From Zygnema cylindricum (lineage: Eukaryota > Streptophyta > Zygnematophyceae > Zygnematales > Zygnemataceae): DNA of 62,000 nucleotides. Within the stretch, counting starts at the first letter, position 1. Every line of letters starts with the position of its first letter. Below the pieces are notes generated by a model that worked only from the letters and a program-made list of their open reading frames with translations, was not told the DNA's origin and searched no databases. The translations under genes and the position numbers were made by a program. This document shows positions 1-10,560 of this stretch, piece after piece. Where the stretch lies: contig JBBHKE010002129.1 of the NCBI GenBank assembly GCA_037447655.1, forward strand, positions 1 through 62,000, read 5' to 3'.

Positions 1-300
1 ATTCAATCGCGACGAATTATACGAAGCGAACGCTTCGAACGATTTAATAAAATCGTTAAAATTGTTAATGAATTTTCATTCATACTATTCCGTACATTAT
101 AAAAAAATGAATTTTACACAGCTCAGTTTGTAATTTTTCCGTTAAGTGAGCGCTAAACAATTTAAAAAAATTTAAATATGTATCAACCTTAAATAGTGTA
201 CCAAATTTTCCTTAGCGGCTGGTAGCGGACAGTTGTGATTTATCCTACTCCGAAATGGCGTAGCATCAAGTTCAAATCTCGGCCAAAGCAAAAAAAATTG
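1..300. repeat. AT-rich repeat block, copy 1 of a diverged direct repeat
   Basis: No gene is seen. The block resembles 730-1030: both begin with a CG..AATTATACG(A/T)AG segment, share a stretch reading ATGAATTTTACA, then GTGAGCGC or ATGAGCGC, and end with a tRNA-like tail (TTCAAATC..GCCAAAGC). A third partial start lies near 630-660. The pair could be tandem copies of one repeat or diverged ends of a small element; the sequence does not decide. The stretch 301-729 between them is AT-rich, holds several CGTAC words (for example 418-425 and 450-458) and has no convincing gene. Confidence 0.5.
211..280 (+). other. tRNA-like module (A-box and B-box like)
   Basis: TTAGCGGCTGGTAGCGGA (212-229) resembles a tRNA D-arm/A box. 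AGTTCAAATCT (269-279) is close to the B-box consensus GGTTCRANTCC. The spacing of about 45 bases between them is tRNA-like. No cloverleaf with an intact acceptor stem is evident, so this is not called a tRNA gene. It is the first of several such modules in repeats of this window. Confidence 0.4.
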
Positions 301-729
301 GTTTCGTTATCATCATTCCACGGCGACATCTTTCAAAAAAATTTTTGAAGAAGACGTTCGTACAGTTCCCAAACTTACCGCGCGCAAATAGTGTGATATT
401 TTTTTTTTTCGAAAATGTCCGTACATTTTCAATAAATTTACGTACATGTTCCGTGAAATTTCTGTTCTGTTTACTGGACAGGAAGTAATAATAACTGCGA
501 CGTATGTTTTCGTCAAATCCCGTACATTTCGGTAAAAAGGGAACATTTTACGGAAATACTGTACCTTCCCGTAAATTTTCCGTTCAGGTTACCAGATAGA
601 AAGTACATCGCGTTTTTTTGCGCTTTTTTCAACAGTCACGAATTATACATAGAAATAGGAAAAATTGAAAAAATCCCACGATTTAAACAACAGTGGTCGA
701 AAGCATAGTTGTTCAGATTGCATTTTACC

Positions 730-1030
730 CACAATTCAACGCGCCAATTATACGTAGAAATCGGAAAGACCGATTTGAAAAAATAATCAAAATAGTTAAT
801 GATTTTGTATCCATACTATTCCTTACATGCAAAAAAAAATGAATTTTACATGTACCGCAGTTTGTACAATTTCCGCTAAATGAGCGCAAAACAATTGTTT
901 CCATTTAAGGAATTATCAAACTCCATGTGTGTATCGTAGCTTCTACATCAACTAATTACAGAAAATAGTTGGACAAACAATTTGGTCAATCCGTAAGGCC
1001 AAGTTCAAATCCTAGCCAAAGCCAATTTTT
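730..1030. repeat. AT-rich repeat block, copy 2 of the diverged direct repeat
   Basis: Diverged second copy of the 1-300 block, in the same orientation. It ends with a B-box-like AGTTCAAATCC at 1002-1012, and the A-box half is poorly preserved. No coding capacity is seen. The following stretch to 1280 holds nothing I can name. Confidence 0.45.
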
Positions 1031-1280
1031 TGTCAGAATCATATTATCTCTCTGCTTGAGACTGTTTGACAACCAACCATGGCCTTCTCTCTCTATCTCT
1101 TAGAGAGCATACGACCTCAAAAAAACAAAGTGGAGACAATATTACAAATCACATTTTTCAAAATTCAACATGGCACGACATAACATATTAATAATCAAGT
1201 AAAAAACATTCACATTGAACCAAAAAAGAAATACATATATCTCCTTCATCTATCTTTACTATAAATTCCGTTCCGCTATA

Positions 1281-1425
1281 ATGTACTAGCTACCATACGG
1301 TATGTACAGCTTTGGTATGGCTCTTGTAAAAACTATGTACCTTTCACATCGACGTCATGACTTTGTCCCTTTCCTCCTTGGGATCCACTGAAGACCTGCC
1401 ACGTGTCAATCTCTCAACTCTTTTA
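1281..1425. repeat. Fragment of the hAT-type MITE family
   Basis: This stretch matches by eye the middle of the repeat at 33690-33830, and, reversed, 50640-50760. Shared features are the GTAC words, a segment reading CTTTGTCCCTTTC.TCCTTGGGATCCACTG, and then CTGCCACGTGTCAATCT. Neither terminal inverted repeat is present, so it is an internal fragment. Confidence 0.55.
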
Positions 1426-1461
1426 GCATAAGCCACTAGAATATCCATTATATATTAGGTT

Positions 1462-1612
1462 CTTGCTCCCTCTCCAGTATTTAGTGACTATAACAAGTAT
1501 GGGAACTGGAGAGTAGAGCGAGAAGCAGAGCAGGTTGCCTTTGTTGACTTTCCTTTTTCTATTTTAGACTTAGAAAATACATAAAGAAAAACCTTTAATT
1601 TCTATAGAAGTA
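1462..1612 (-). repeat. Fragment of a copia LTR start (A-like family)
   Basis: Read on the minus strand it resembles the first ~150 bases of the A-family LTR at 23371: CTATAGAAATTAAAGG, then TTTTCTAAGTC, then the CTC/GAGAG-rich segment and a CACTAAATACTGGAGAG region corresponding to CACTGAGAAATTGGAGAG. The rest of the LTR is missing or unrecognisable. Confidence 0.45.
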
Positions 1613-1734
1613 CCACGGCTTGTGTACCATATTGTAAAATACAGTCGTCTGTTAAGCAAGTTACATCAGTAATAGACTGTTTAGAAAGAGGTTTTAGGAC
1701 TTGGGAAAATCCGAGGCCGCCACCTTCTCCTGGT

Positions 1735-1951
1735 GAGCTTGTATACAAAAGGTCAACTTTGACTTCAAATAATTAACATTTCAATTGAGCAAATTTGGAG
1801 ATTTCTTTTGCGTCTAACTCAAAGGAGTCACGCTCTCACAAGGGTGAGGCTGGTCAAGTCTGTTGGGGTTCAAAGTGACTTCTATTCTTGGGCATACAGG
1901 GCTTCCGATAGACTGGTATTTCTGTGTGCCAATGGAATCCCTAGAATTAGA
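1735..1951 (+). repeat. 3' part of a decayed copia LTR
   Basis: The segment matches the last ~220 bases of the A/B-type copia LTRs in this window: GAGCTTGTATACAAAAGGTCAACTTTGAC, a GGAGCAAATT-like stretch, then a TCACAAGGGTGAGG segment. It ends at 1951 immediately before a primer-binding-site-like GGTTTTGGGCCCACC. The last bases contain the ATG (1932) that opens gag, as in the other copies. Confidence 0.6.
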
Positions 1952-2160
1952 GGTTTTGGGCCCACCCTCTAGGGTGCCCGTGTTCACCGGGCTAGGGTTT
2001 ATCTTTAGGGAAACTACGATGAAGAGTGCGCTTTATGAGAATCACTAATGTGGGATAGTGAGTGGACGGGTGAGCAGGCCATCAACAACCGTTGGAGGTC
2101 CAAGTGAGGTCCACTTGGTTTCAGTAGAGTGAGATTCTTTGGGGGATCTGAACAAATAGA
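1932..2160 (+). pseudogene. Copia gag N-terminus, broken
   Basis: The frame opened by the ATG at 1932 inside the LTR end reads MESLELEV, then GPPSRVPVF and a GFIF segment. These are the same conserved residues found at the gag start of A1, A2, B1 and B2. A stop at 2046-2048 interrupts it, after which the frame still reads CGIVSGRV, matching the WGIVSGR segment of A1. The codons for V-L-G-P-P overlap the primer-binding site (1952-1966). Downstream of about 2160 the similarity is lost. Confidence 0.6.
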
Positions 2161-4252
2161 GGAGGATGACAAAGAAGGCACTGTCGTTGACAAAGGAAAT
2201 GAGAAAGACTTTAAACCTGGTTCGCGAATCTAAAAATGCGAAACATCAAATTGTCGATACTTACATGTATACTATTGGAATATCTCGAAAACCATCTAAT
2301 AAACATGTTTGTGTGACAAAAAAAAAATGGTACAAATTTTACCAAATATTACGACGTCCATTAAACAACCCCACTTTTCCTCTAATGGAAGACCATAATA
2401 ATTATGTCTTACGATCAACAGTTGTCTGTGGTGGAGGTACTAGCTATGGTGACCAAAAAGACAATATATTGTTATCTATTCAAACCGTTTTTGACAATTA
2501 AAAAGAACATATCGTTTAGAGGTTCAGCATGACAACAATAAATGTACCGTACCCTTTAAACAAATCTCTCAAACGTGTTATACTATGGATGGTACCACTT
2601 AGGATCGTGTCAGACTTTGAAAACCGTCAAAGATTGGTCATCCATACATTCTGCATATACAAACGTCAATCAAGGATATTCCAAAAGTACATTCTTAGTG
2701 CAAGATACAACCGAACCACCTTATTTTACTAGGGAATTTTTTGAAATATCCTCAACATGACAAAACAAGCGCGCCAAATCATGAAAGTTGATAGAAAGAG
2801 GGGGAAACTTTGAGGCGATTATTTTTTGGCAAAGATTTTATGGGGGAGATTTGTTAGATTTGTATCCACCCTATGCAAACTCATAGTGTTTGTACATTGT
2901 GCCATCGGTTGAAGTCATGTGTCGACATTTCAGTGTTGTTTCAATGTAGCACTACAACCATGAATGCAATGTCAAGCTCGAGTGCTTTTCAGGCAACCTT
3001 TTGTATTACCGAGGATTTCCGTACCCTTCTGAACCGTACTGTTCTCAGATTACAAAGAAGTATGCACAACCAGCCGGATGGATTATAGTAATTCCTCTAC
3101 CGAGCAAGAAACATTTTATTTCAAGCCTAAAGGAGGCCGCACGACATAGTTCCATCGTCTGAAAGATCGCATTTCCGTTACATAGCACTAGCTTCCACCA
3201 GCCCTAGTGGGGGGGTACATTGTGGATTGCCACGTAAACTTCCACACTGTAATCTAGATTATGATGTAAGCTATGTGTAGCAATTCAGTTCAGGTTCAGC
3301 TAACCAGTGGTCCATTTCTTACATTAAGTCAAAGCTTGGCACTTCCGTGTCTTTTTAGTACTTTGTCTTAAAACTGTGGAACAAATAATAACCTACGGCC
3401 GCGGATCTAGCCGTAGTCAGAGGTCTAACTTCTTGCCCCAAGTGTAGTACACATGATTGTGTCTTATGTCAGTTCGGTTGTTGTTGCTTGTCGCTCATTA
3501 GCTAATAGCGTAGGTTTGACTTTTGGACCTAAAACTGGACAAGTTGTTGCTGTATAAGGCACTTGGGGCCAAAGGAGAGAGGTTGCTTTTCACTACTGTC
3601 TCCTATGAAAACCTTCATAAAATCCAACAAACTTTCTTTTGGAAGAATCTTTTTGTTGTTTGGCCTCTATTGCCATGTTTGTTTAAGATCTGTCTATTGT
3701 GGGAATCATAGTTCGGGCTGGTAGTTGCCACTATCGTCTCTTTGGGTGATTTTTTGATTTTTCGCTACTTGAAGCTAAGAAGAGTCTAGTCAATTCCGAG
3801 CTGCGGACACCGAGGGTTGAAGGAGGACCATACTCAATTACACTACCATTGGGAGAGAGTTCGCCTTTTTCTCATTGTCATCGTAAATTGCTGGGTATGT
3901 TAAGCTTGCTTTGCCATATTTTACATCTTCCATTTTATATTTTATTTTTGTGGTCAAGGTGATATTGTTAAATTTGAAATAGCCATTCCTATTTATTTTT
4001 ATATCACTATGTGGTAGTGCATTTGTGTATTTGCTGGTTTGGCGAAATCTTCCCGAAGTGAAACTGCCACTTCCTTGTATCGAAACAGTGGGTTTGGAGG
4101 GAACAAATGCTTTCAACTTCCAGTGGAGAAAGTACACTACTGAAACAGCAACACCTGTCTGCTCTGATTAGAGGGGATAGGAGCTTTGACTTAGATGTTC
4201 TCTTTGTGGAAGTGAGCTAGAGTTATCTTTATAACTTCTTTGCTAGTCACCT
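2161..4252. other. Unrecognised, gene-poor stretch with short open frames
   Basis: Open frames exist at 2166-2501 (+, 111 aa, basic), 2529-2732 (+), 2873-3088 (+), 3523-3711 (+) and 3838-4137 (-, 99 aa). None shows a motif I recognise, and none has a convincing start context or partner. The 2166 frame directly follows the broken copia gag and may be degraded element sequence. I regard the stretch as decayed repeat DNA. Confidence 0.35.
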
Positions 4253-6990
4253 GTGTCATCATGGGGGGAGGAGAATATCGAGATAATGGATAAGGAGAAC
4301 AGGGCAATCAGAGAAGCCCGTACGAAGGAATATTCTCAAATGACCGAGGAATCTGTTCCCATGGAGACTGTTTTTGACTCTCCGACCAAGGGACAAGACA
4401 GGGCCCCTCCGTCTCCCTCTCCTCCAAGTCTTACTTCTAAACATTTCCCTTCCTTGGCGAAGGCCGCCATGACTTTGCCGTGGAAAGAAGGGAGTCTAGG
4501 GCACAAGCTCAGGAAAGAAACAGAGTGTCGCTTCGAGCTCGACCAAAGAGACAAGCTTAGCGGGAGCCCCCTTTGGGTCCTCTTCCAGAGGTTGGGCTTC
4601 TTACTAGATCAAAGATTTCCAGGGCAAAAATTCAGATTGACCTTGTGGTTTTGGCGGATCCCAGCTGCCCTGGTCGAAATGAACTCCTTGCTCTTCACGA
4701 CCTTCATGAACTAAAGGTAAAGCAGGAGTTGGTGTAGAGAGTTGCTCGGTTAGATCAAGCCAGGGTGGTTAAACTAGTGGGACGGGTGGTGGAGATTCCA
4801 AGCAACTCTTCAGAGAGTGGTTCCTCACAGTCTTTGCAAGAAAGGCTTGAAGGGCTTGTCATTCTCGCCCTCCTCCATTTTCTTCCCAAGACACCGCAGC
4901 TAGCAGATTGTCTCGAGGCGCCATGCTCCTAAGTCTCGTAGGGGAGCTGATGGGAGCATGAGAGGGCCTCGAGATGCAGTGAGGGGGAAGAAGTTTGACC
5001 ATAGGGATAGTATGGGTAGATATACACCTTTTCCCAAGGAAGAAACTTCCCCAACACCAGCATTAGTCTCCACCGAGAGACCTTCTCTAGGACACCCCGT
5101 GTTCGACTAGATGGAGGGTTCTGAACCTACTCACCCAAAGGTTTTGGAAAAACGACCAGAGGAGTTGTCTCATAGATGGTGGCGGACCTGGCCAAACGAT
5201 CCAGTAATTCTTAGAGTGGGGATAGCTGATATGACCGGAGTAGTGGAAAGAGCTTAGGAACTAGTGGAGGTTTTGAAATCCCAAGGCCACGCTACAGGGG
5301 TGGCCGGACCTGCCATGGTAGATTGGAAAGCATTAGAGGAAGAAAGGAGGAAGTTGTGGGAGTAGGAATTGAACCTCATCCGGGAAGCACGGCGGAGGGC
5401 AAGTGGGATCCTCTGTGGGTGGATCCCTCCTCCACCAGTAACAAAACCTCAGTCCAAAGCCCCACCTTAGGCTCCTTCATCGGAGATTGGTTAAGAACCT
5501 CCTCTTCAGCGAGAAGAGGGGGCAAATAGAAGACCTAATATTAGGTGTTTGGGTGCACATTCACCGTCTGAACTCTCTGCGGCTCCACGGGAAGCGCCAA
5601 CTTTTGTTTCGGTGGAGTTTTCTTTAGCTGTTGAACCATTAGTGGAGTTATGACCGGACGAAAGAATCCACATTCCCTTGAGACTATCCACACCTCCTTC
5701 GCCTCGACCCAAATTGTCCCATAAGCCTCCTTCTTCTCCTCCTACTCCTACCTCTCACTCCCAAGACCCTGGAGCAAAGCCCCGTGACGTTCCCATCTCC
5801 TCTCCCTCACATTCCGTTTCCCTTACTGAAACAGACCGTGGGTCACCAGGTCCATTGAGCCTACCCTACAAGCACGACGTCTACTCACCTCCTCACAGAA
5901 AATCACCATCCTCCAGTTTAAGAGCTCCTCCTCCTGAAACTTCTCGAAGACGACCCCGGGAACAGACTCCTTTCAGGAGACGAACACCTTCTCCTCAAGG
6001 CTCACCTCTCCGTTTTCTTCCCCATCCATTCCAGGAGAACTCCCTTTGAATGGCGTTTGGATCCACATTCGTCTGAGGAGAGTGTTCTTAAATACAAAAG
6101 ATATTCTCGTGGAAAAAGAAGAGTGGATATAGGGGAGTGGACCCCTTCTACTTCATCTGGCCAGACAGGTAATCAGACGCGGATACCCTCCGCACGAAGG
6201 GGGCCATGAGTCATTCAAATTGGAAATACCCTTCCTCCAACCATCTTTTCAGGCGCTGGTACTTTCACTGCGAAGGAATATCCACACCTCGCAGGGAAGA
6301 ACCTCCCACTGGAAGAGGAGGCGGTTCCGGTTCCGAGGAAGAGGACAAAAGAGCCACTTCACCGGCCTAGTTTGTCAGTCCCACCGGCCCTTCCTATTCT
6401 CAGTTCACCCAATCAGCAAACGACAAGGAAATGGGGGATATTCGGATATTTACAGGGGATAGCTCACGGATCGTTTTTTCTGATTTTGAGTTGTTGTGCT
6501 GATTTCGAATCGTTCACCCAATTAGAAATAAATAAATATATGGAGGAGCCATTCCAGATGAATTTGAAACCACTCTCTTTCCCATGATGGTCAACTACCT
6601 CTATGGATTGGCGTTGGCAAACTATAAGTAACATCAACCTCTCTTGATGGCTCCTAACATCAAGATATTTGATCTTGCTCTTGATGCCGCTGTTTTACAA
6701 GTGGAGGATGACTTGGCTGCAGCGTCGACCACCCCTGTGACAACCACATTCACCGATGATATGAAGCCGCAAGCCAAAGGAAGGACCTATGTTAACTAGC
6801 TGCAAGCCATTCAGGTAGCTTGGGCGGCAACACGCATGGTGGCCAACCCCACCCCTTGCACTACCCTTCTTAATATTTGGAGACTCCTCTACTCCGAATA
6901 TTAATGAATTGACAATCAAGGAATTCACGGAATTCCGATGCTTGAAAAACGAGACTCTCGAGACTCTGTTCAACTGTTTTTCAAGCCTAT
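4253..6990 (+). pseudogene. Left arm of an old, unclassified retroelement gag
   Basis: Discontinuous coding-like sequence on the plus strand that changes frame several times. 4253-4714 is a charged N-terminal segment beginning MSSWGEEN, with KEN and EEE-type stretches and a proline/serine run. Around 5678-6049 lies a strongly Ser/Pro/Arg-rich segment. Around 6430-6900 a capsid-like segment reads GDIRIFTGDSS, then DEFETTLFPMMVNYLYGLALA in another frame. Its right-hand continuation is at 20713-23365, beyond the inserted G1 element, where CCHC knuckles and a DTG protease appear. Order and motifs suggest a retroelement gag-protease. I cannot assign it to a superfamily because no reverse transcriptase is visible. 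Confidence 0.45.
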
Positions 6991-6995
6991 TCAAG

Positions 6996-7538
6996 TGTAA
7001 CAGGGTTACAGAATTAAGTACTTAGTGGCTGAAGCTAGACTCCTATAGTTGCGATTTCAGAGCAGCGCAGTTGCGGTTCCAGAGAAGCGCAGCTGCGATT
7101 CCAGAGAACCGCACCATAGCAACTTGGTAGCGCATCTGCCAGCATAGCAACTTAGTAGCGCAGCAGCGCAGCATAGCAACTCAGCAGCGCAGCATAGCAA
7201 CTCAGCAGCGCAGCAAAGCAACGCCGCAGAATGTAGATGGAAATGTATAGTTCTTGAAGGAAGTTTTGGATAGATCTTTGTTGGCCGCGAAGGTCCACGT
7301 GTACAGCTGTATAGTAGTAGGTTGACTAGCAGTTAGCTAGTTTAAATAGGCGAGTACACCTAGTGAATAGGACACCTGAAGTAGACCTACACAGCTAGCG
7401 CAACCTTGTATCCTCTCTCAAGTAATAAAGTTCAACCTTGTCTGTGAGTTATGTGTATTCCAGCTGTTGCTACGAGAAGATCCTTAGTGTTTCCGCTGTG
7501 CACTGTAACGTGTTGTGGTGTATCGTGCCCCTTTTACA
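6996..7538 (+). repeat. 5' LTR of gypsy G1
   Basis: 543 bases, TG...CA ends. The U3 part is built from short repeats: a ~22-base unit of the type GCGATTTCAGAGCAGCGCA three times (7049-7112), then a ~20-base unit of the type AGCATAGCAACTCAGCAGCGC about four times (7141-7222). TTTAAATAGG at 7341-7350 is a TATA-like box, and AATAAA at 7424-7429 is a likely polyadenylation signal. The R/U5 end reads TGTATCGTGCCCCTTTTACA. Confidence 0.9.
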
Positions 7539-7539
7539 T

Positions 7540-7552
7540 TGGTATTGGAGCC
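7540..7552 (+). other. Primer-binding site of G1 (3' end of initiator tRNA-Met)
   Basis: TGGTATTGGAGCC starts one base after the LTR. It matches the complement of the plant initiator tRNA-Met 3' end (TGGTATCAGAGCC) at all but two positions. This is the ordinary priming mode, unlike that of the copia A and B families in this window. Confidence 0.8.
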
Positions 7553-7571
7553 ATTACCGTGACTCGACAAC

Positions 7572-8480
7572 ATGGATGAACACGGTGTATCCACTACAAA
7601 AATGTTGGCGCAAGTTCTCAGGGAGTTCGAAAGTGTGAGGTTAAAGAACTCGCAGCTGAGTAACACCGTCACAGCCTTGGAGTCTCGTCTAGGGGATCGA
7701 CCTCATGGAGGCATAGAGCGAGACTTTAAGAGACTGAAATTAAGACTTCCCGACGAGTTTGATCCTACAAGACACAAGAACCTTGACTCATGGCTATTCT
7801 CCGTTGCGAACTATCTCGAGAATTTTCCTAGCCTGTCGGATCGTGAGAAGATTCACTACGCGGGTGGTCTTCTTAAATGGGCAGCTGGGGCTTGGTGGAG
7901 AACATTGGTGGAGGACAATGAGTTACCGACTGTCTGGGCACTCTTCGTTCAACTTCTCTGCGACACTTCGCAGCCCGTCAACACGGTGAAGGTGGCGAGA
8001 GATAAGATCGCAGTATTGAAGCAACGAACTTCAGTGATGGAGTTTACGCAAAGGTTCTTGGAGTGCAAGGTTCAAATACCTACGATGACGGAGGATGAAG
8101 CCGTGGATCGTTTCGCGAAGGGGCTTAAGTCGTCTATTCGTAGAGATGTGGAACAATGGCTTGCCCGGGAAAGCACGACTCCTCCTCTCTCAGCAATCAT
8201 CCAGTTTGCGGAGCGGACCGATTCGGTCTACTTTAACCTCCAGAGACCGTATCACTACGGGTCGAGCAGTAGCGGAAGACATCGACGAGACGAAGGTCCA
8301 ACCCCCATGGAGCTCGACGAAATTAATGAGGACAAGGAAACAGTCAACGTCCTGCGGAGAAAGTAGAAAACTACCAAGACAAAGACCAATGACTTATCCC
8401 CCGAGGAAATCTAGCGGAGGAGGCAAAATGGACTATGCTTCTAGTGCGGTTCTCCAGATCACATGGCTCGAGAGTGTCCA
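7572..8480 (+). pseudogene. gag: G1 gag (capsid and one CCHC zinc knuckle)
   Basis: Starts at an ATG 33 bases after the LTR (MDEHGVSTTKM). A coiled-coil-like N-terminus precedes the retrotransposon gag core, where LDSWLFSVANYLE, KWAAGAWWRTL and FTQRFLECK match the usual Ty3/gypsy capsid pattern. The frame is stopped by TAG at 8364-8366, again at 8412, and once inside the zinc knuckle. The knuckle (8436-8477) otherwise reads C-F-stop-C-G-S-P-D-H-M-A-R-E-C, a CX2CX4HX4C. The same frame runs on into protease, so gag and pol were probably one polyprotein. Confidence 0.85.
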
Positions 8481-9130
8481 AAACGGAAAGGCCCCAAAAA
8501 GGGAAAACTTACCGTTATGCGGTTAGCCGGTGAAGGAGGAGACCCTTTGATATTTCGGGGTCAAATAGGAGTGAGTGCAGCTAACTTCATGGTGGACTCT
8601 GGAGCATCGGGGAACTTCATTAACGAGGCGACGGTGAAAATGTTGAAAATTCCTCTTGTGGTACTAAAGGATCATGAGTCGGTACAATTGGCCGACGACA
8701 GTTCCTTATCCATTACCCATCGTACGCTGAGGTTACGCGTCGGCATTGGGAAATTCCGATGGTACGACACACTTCATGTATTACCTCTTGGGGACCATGA
8801 GGTAATCTTGGGGAAGCCGTGGCTGCAAAAATGGAATCCGACAATTGATTGGAGAATTGGCGCCATGAGAGTGAAGAAAGGTGAAGAAGAGTTCGAGGTA
8901 AAAACGGGAGCGCCTGGTAAGGGAGCGGAAGAGGGACGCCTGCTTTCGGCCTTACAGCTTAAGAGGGCACTTAAGAAAGGGGAAGCGATTGGTATGGCGG
9001 TCTTCCAGCCAAAGGAGGAGGCGAAAGAGGAGATTTCGGAAGAATGGAAGAAGAAGGACCCCGATTTCGTCTCCAAAGAAAGTGACGACATTGGAAAGAC
9101 TTCCGATGAGGCCCCGGAAGTCATGACAAA
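8481..9130 (+). pseudogene. pol: G1 aspartic protease
   Basis: Part of the open frame 8463-9380, continuous with the gag frame. The active-site motif reads MVDSGASGNFI (residues 43-53 of that frame; D-S-G at 8595-8603). About 65 residues later HEVILGKPWL provides the I-L-G flap/dimer motif typical of retropepsins. A charged linker rich in K and E (to about 9130) leads to the reverse transcriptase. This domain itself is uninterrupted. It would cleave the gag-pol polyprotein inside virus-like particles. Confidence 0.85.
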
Positions 9131-9960
9131 ACTTCTCGAGGAGTACGCAGATGTATTTCCCTTGAAGCTCCCCAAAGGATTACCTCCGAAGCGCGAAGTA
9201 GACCATAGGATAGAGCTTGTTTTTGGAGCGGTACCCCTGTCTAATCGGATGTACAAGATGAGCTACACCGAATTGGACGAACTGAAAAAGCAACTCGCGG
9301 AGTTGGTCGAAGCCGGAGCTATCGAACCAAGCAAGTCACCGTATGGGGCCCCCGTTCTCTTTGTGAACAAGAAAGATTGAGGTTTCCGTATGTGTGTAGA
9401 CTACCGAGCGCTAAACAAATTAATGGTAAAGAATGTGTACCCCCTAGCGAGGATCGAGGAAATGTTGGATCGACTTCGAGGTGGCAAGTTATTTTCGAAA
9501 ATAGATTTGCGGAGCGGCTACCACTAGATCATAGTTGTGGAGGATGATGTGGAGAAGACGACGTTCAGGATTGGATACGGTAATTTCCAGGTTCGATAAT
9601 GCCGTTCGGGTTGACTAACGCACCGGCGACCTTTATGCATTTAATGAATTCCATCTTTCGGCAATATTTGGACGCGTTTGTGATCGTCTTCTTAGATGAC
9701 ATATTGGTGTATAGCCGAACGGAAGAAGAACATATGAAGCATTTACGGACGGTCCTACAAGTTCTTCGGGAGCATAAATTATACGCAAAAAGAAGTAAAT
9801 GTGACTTCTTCAAGGAGAAGATTTATTTTTTAGGCCATGTGGTGAGCCGAGACGGAATCGTAGTAGACCCAAACAAGACATAGGCCGTTAAGGAGTGGCC
9901 GCAGCCGGCAAATATCACAGAGTTACGGAGCTTTCTAGGACTATGCTCTTATTATCATCA
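9131..9960 (+). pseudogene. pol: G1 reverse transcriptase
   Basis: Begins with the Ty3/gypsy-type entry ELVFGAVPLSNRMYKMS and SPYGAPVLFVNKKD (to 9380), where a TGA replaces the next codon. It continues [18 protein letters not shown] and [12 protein letters not shown] frameshift near 9595 moves coding to the frame opened at 9599: [17 protein letters not shown], then the catalytic box [10 protein letters not shown] (a YLDD variant with F) and [17 protein letters not shown] at 9881-9883 interrupts it. All core motifs are identifiable, but the gene is broken. Confidence 0.85.
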
Positions 9961-10560
9961 TTTTGTCGAAAATTTCGCAAAAATCGCTGCACCGCTCACG
10001 GAATTGCTCAAGAATGATGTGCCCTATGATTGGAAAGCGACGCAAGGGGCAGCCTTTAACACGCTAAAGGAGCGGTTGGTTACCGCCCCTGTGTTAGTTG
10101 TTCCCGATCCGAACTTACCTTGAACGATAACTTCAACTTACTGACGCTAGCGATATGGCTATTGGAGCGATCCTTATGCAGGATCAAGGAAAAGGCCTCT
10201 AACCCGTCACCTACAACACTCGTAAAATTAAGGCAGCGGAGTCGAACTGGGCCACCCATGAGAAGGAGACAATGGCTATTATCAACGCGCTGGAGGTTTG
10301 GAAGTGTTACGTTCAGGGGAAACGTATCACGGTTATCACGGATCACCACGCCTTACAATATCTCCAAACCCAGCCGAAGTTATCCAAGAAACAAGTACGC
10401 TGGATGACGTTCCTGCAAACCTTCGGCCCGGAACTTGTTATACAATATAAGCCGGGCAAGAGGAACCCGGCGGATGCGCTGCCAAGAAGACCTAACGTCA
10501 CTGCGCCGGCAGCGGATCAACGACCGCCAACACCGCAGCAGGGGAATGGAGACTTTGTGA
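9961..10560 (+). pseudogene. pol: G1 RNase H
   Basis: After the RT thumb/connection (NFAKIAAPLTELLKND, around 9972-10019) the frame breaks near 10120. It resumes in the frame of 10272 with HEKETMAIINALEVWKCYV and ITVITDHHALQYLQTQP, the usual gypsy RNase H motifs with the TDH aspartate. FGPELVIQYKPGKRNPADALPRRP (split here by register: the KPGKRNPADALPRR part lies near 10451-10492) ends the domain. A Pro/Ala/Gln-rich linker follows. Confidence 0.8.

Noticed and set aside
5678-6049. Ser/Pro/Arg-rich frame resembling an SR-type protein
   Set aside because: No RNA-binding domain or RS repeats; it lies in line with the decayed gag of the old retroelement.
7141-7222. CRISPR-like array of ~20-base repeats
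   Set aside because: Units are contiguous without spacers and lie in the U3 of a plant LTR; a minisatellite.
8774-9256. 160-aa minus-strand open frame
   Set aside because: Antisense shadow of the gypsy protease/RT frame, which has clear motifs.
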